Positions 6,328 to 7,460 of a stretch of DNA of 7,460 nucleotides are shown in pieces. The notes below the pieces were generated by a model. That model saw nothing but the letters and a program-made list of their open reading frames with translations, was not told where the DNA came from and searched no databases. Source of the stretch: an uncultured Flavobacteriaceae bacterium. GTDB lineage: Bacteria; Bacteroidota; Bacteroidia; Flavobacteriales; Flavobacteriaceae. The position numbers and the translations under genes were made by a program. Each line of letters opens with the position of its first letter. Within the stretch, counting starts at the first letter, position 1. The stretch covers positions 1-7,460 of the forward strand of contig CAJWNW010000078.1 of assembly GCA_913044085.1 (NCBI GenBank), written 5' to 3'.

Positions 6328-7113
6328 TTAATTGGATTTAAAGTACCCTTTCATGATTCCGCGATGAGAGTTTTTGATAAATTGTAATATTTCGTCGCGT
6401 TCAGAAGTTGCTTCCATTTCGGCCTCAATAATTGCTGAAGCTTGTGAATTGTTGTAATTTTTTTGATACAATAATCTGTAAATACCTTGTATTTCTCTAA
6501 TTTTTTCTGTAGTAAACCCTCTTCTTCGGAGGCCTACAGAATTAATCCCGACATAAGAAAGTGGCTCGCGTGCAGCCTTTACATAAGGAGGTACGTCTTT
6601 ACGAACTAAGGACCCCCCCGTTACAAATGCGTGATTGCCAATGGCACAGAACTGATGCACTGCTGTCATGCCGGCTAAAACAACATAATCTCCTACTGTA
6701 ATATGTCCTGCAAGCGTGCTGTTATTTGAAAAAATACAATTTTTGCCAACAATACAATCATGCGCTATATGGCAATAGGCCATAATGAGGCAATTGTCTC
6801 CAATAACTGTTTTCATTCTGTCTGTCGTTCCTCTATTAATGGTAACACATTCTCGAATGGTAACATTATTACCTATTTGCACAACAGTATCCTCGTTATC
6901 ATATTTTAAGTCTTGTGGGTTTGCTGATATAACAGAACCAGGAAAAATACTGCAGTTTTTACCAATTCGTGCACCTTCCATGATGGTTACGTTGGAACCA
7001 ATCCATGTCCCCTCACCTATAATGACATTGTTATTAATGGTTGTAAAAGGTTCGATTACAACATTTTTGGCAATCTTAGCACCGGGATGTACATAAGCAA
7101 GCGGTTGATTCAT
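6328..7113 (-). CDS. lpxA: UDP-N-acetylglucosamine O-acyltransferase LpxA
   Basis: LpxA transfers a 3-hydroxyacyl chain from acyl-ACP to the 3-OH of UDP-GlcNAc, the first step of lipid A synthesis, in the cytoplasm. The 261-residue length equals the family norm (262 in E. coli). Hexapeptide repeats forming a left-handed beta helix run from about residue 5 to 180, and a helical C-terminal domain follows. The catalytic histidine is H118 in CHIAHDC, aligned with E. coli H125, with H115 matching E. coli H122. GGSLVRKDVPPYV and GLRRRGF are also family hallmarks. The start MNQPLAYVHPGAKI places the first repeat at the normal distance. It begins 12 nt after the FabZ stop codon and ends 4 nt before efp, which supports co-transcription with the dehydratase that competes for the same 3-hydroxyacyl-ACP pool. 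Confidence 0.97.
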   Translation of the reverse strand: MNQPLAYVHPGAKIAKNVVIEPFTTINNNVIIGEGTWIGSNVTIMEGARIGKNCSIFPGSVISANPQDLKYDNEDTVVQIGNNVTIRECVTINRGTTDRMKTVIGDNCLIMAYCHIAHDCIVGKNCIFSNNSTLAGHITVGDYVVLAGMTAVHQFCAIGNHAFVTGGSLVRKDVPPYVKAAREPLSYVGINSVGLRRRGFTTEKIREIQGIYRLLYQKNYNNSQASAIIEAEMEATSERDEILQFIKNSHRGIMKGYFKSN

Positions 7114-7125
7114 CTTTTAAATATT

Positions 7126-7460
7126 TTATTTGATTTTTGAAATTTGAGCCATCAATTCAGCTTCGGCACATAATTTTCCATTGGCATAGGTGTATCCTTG
7201 CATGTGACATATACCCCTTCTGATTGGAGTAATCAATGAACAACTAAAGATAAGTGTATCACCAGGAACAACTTTTTGTTTAAATTTAACTTTGTCAATT
7301 TTCATAAAAAAGGTTAAATAGTTTTCAGGATCAGGGACCGTATTCAAAACAAGAATACCACCTGTTTGTGCCATCGCTTCAACAATTAGCACACCTGGCA
7401 TGACTGGAACACCAGGAAAGTGACCTTGAAAAAAAGATTCATTCATCGTTACATTTTTTG
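7126..7460 (-). CDS. FabZ dehydratase domain, probably the end of LpxC/FabZ fusion (partial)
   Basis: The reading frame is open through the right edge, so the 5' part is outside the window. An internal ATG at 7446-7444 is not the true start: the codons before it read K-N-V-T, continuing the family pattern KNVTMNExFFQGHFPG. FabZ removes water from 3-hydroxyacyl-ACP to give trans-2-enoyl-ACP. The hot-dog active site is visible as the His of QGHFPG and the Glu of LIVEAMAQ, the pair equivalent to E. coli H54 and E68. The conserved VVPGDTL and RRGICHMQGYTYANGK segments follow. In Bacteroidetes this domain is commonly fused to LpxC, the zinc deacetylase that commits UDP-3-O-acyl-GlcNAc to lipid A; the sequence type and the adjoining lpxA favour that, but the LpxC part is not seen. 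A stand-alone FabZ cannot be excluded. Confidence 0.92.
   Translation of the reverse strand, partial: KNVTMNESFFQGHFPGVPVMPGVLIVEAMAQTGGILVLNTVPDPENYLTFFMKIDKVKFKQKVVPGDTLIFSCSLITPIRRGICHMQGYTYANGKLCAEAELMAQISKIK

Noticed and set aside
6785..7096. Plus-strand open frame opposite lpxA
   Set aside because: Antisense to the hexapeptide-repeat region of lpxA; its repeats simply mirror that gene.
4816..7113. Periodic repeat-like sequence in two genes, considered as a DNA repeat
   Set aside because: The periodicity is at protein level, from the hexapeptide repeats of left-handed beta helices in LpxA and the LpxD-like protein; the DNA is not repeated.
7126..7446. FabZ as a complete 106-residue gene starting at the ATG at 7446
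   Set aside because: The frame stays open upstream, and the preceding codons (KNVT) continue the conserved FabZ sequence, so the start lies outside the window.

Overview
The window looks like chromosomal core DNA from a member of the Bacteroidota, most likely Flavobacteriaceae. The support is the AT-rich composition, weak or absent Shine-Dalgarno sequences, two sites matching the Bacteroidetes promoter consensus TAnnTTTG, a FabZ domain of the type fused to LpxC in this phylum, and a prohibitin and a VWA membrane protein of flavobacterial type. This assignment rests on recognising protein families and gene order from memory; I cannot name a genus.

All nine recognisable genes lie on the minus strand, so transcription runs from high to low coordinates. 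At the right edge is the 3' part of a FabZ dehydratase, probably the C-terminal half of an LpxC/FabZ fusion. It is followed by lpxA, efp and an LpxD-type N-acyltransferase paralogue. These four are separated by only 12, 4 and 5 nt and look like one transcription unit for the first steps of lipid A synthesis plus a translation factor. Next comes sucD (succinyl-CoA synthetase alpha), without sucC beside it and with its own promoter-like site. After a 99-nt gap holding a good Bacteroidetes promoter comes fabG. FabG is followed at short spacing (20, 18 and 26 nt) by a large three-helix membrane protein with a VWA domain, a prohibitin-type SPFH protein, and the first 42 codons of a TruA-like tRNA pseudouridine synthase cut by the left edge.

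The functional themes are envelope lipid synthesis (FabZ and FabG of fatty acid elongation; LpxA and the LpxD-like enzyme of lipid A), translation (EF-P, TruA-like) and central metabolism (SucD). The VWA/prohibitin pair is the least understood part. I see no mobile element, CRISPR array, RNA gene, phage gene or defence system, and there is no gene-free stretch longer than 99 nt. I found no convincing new system. The points worth a second look are the VWA protein with a modified metal site and a GATase-like region next to prohibitin, the LpxD paralogue, the orphan sucD, and two small inverted repeats at possible control sites.
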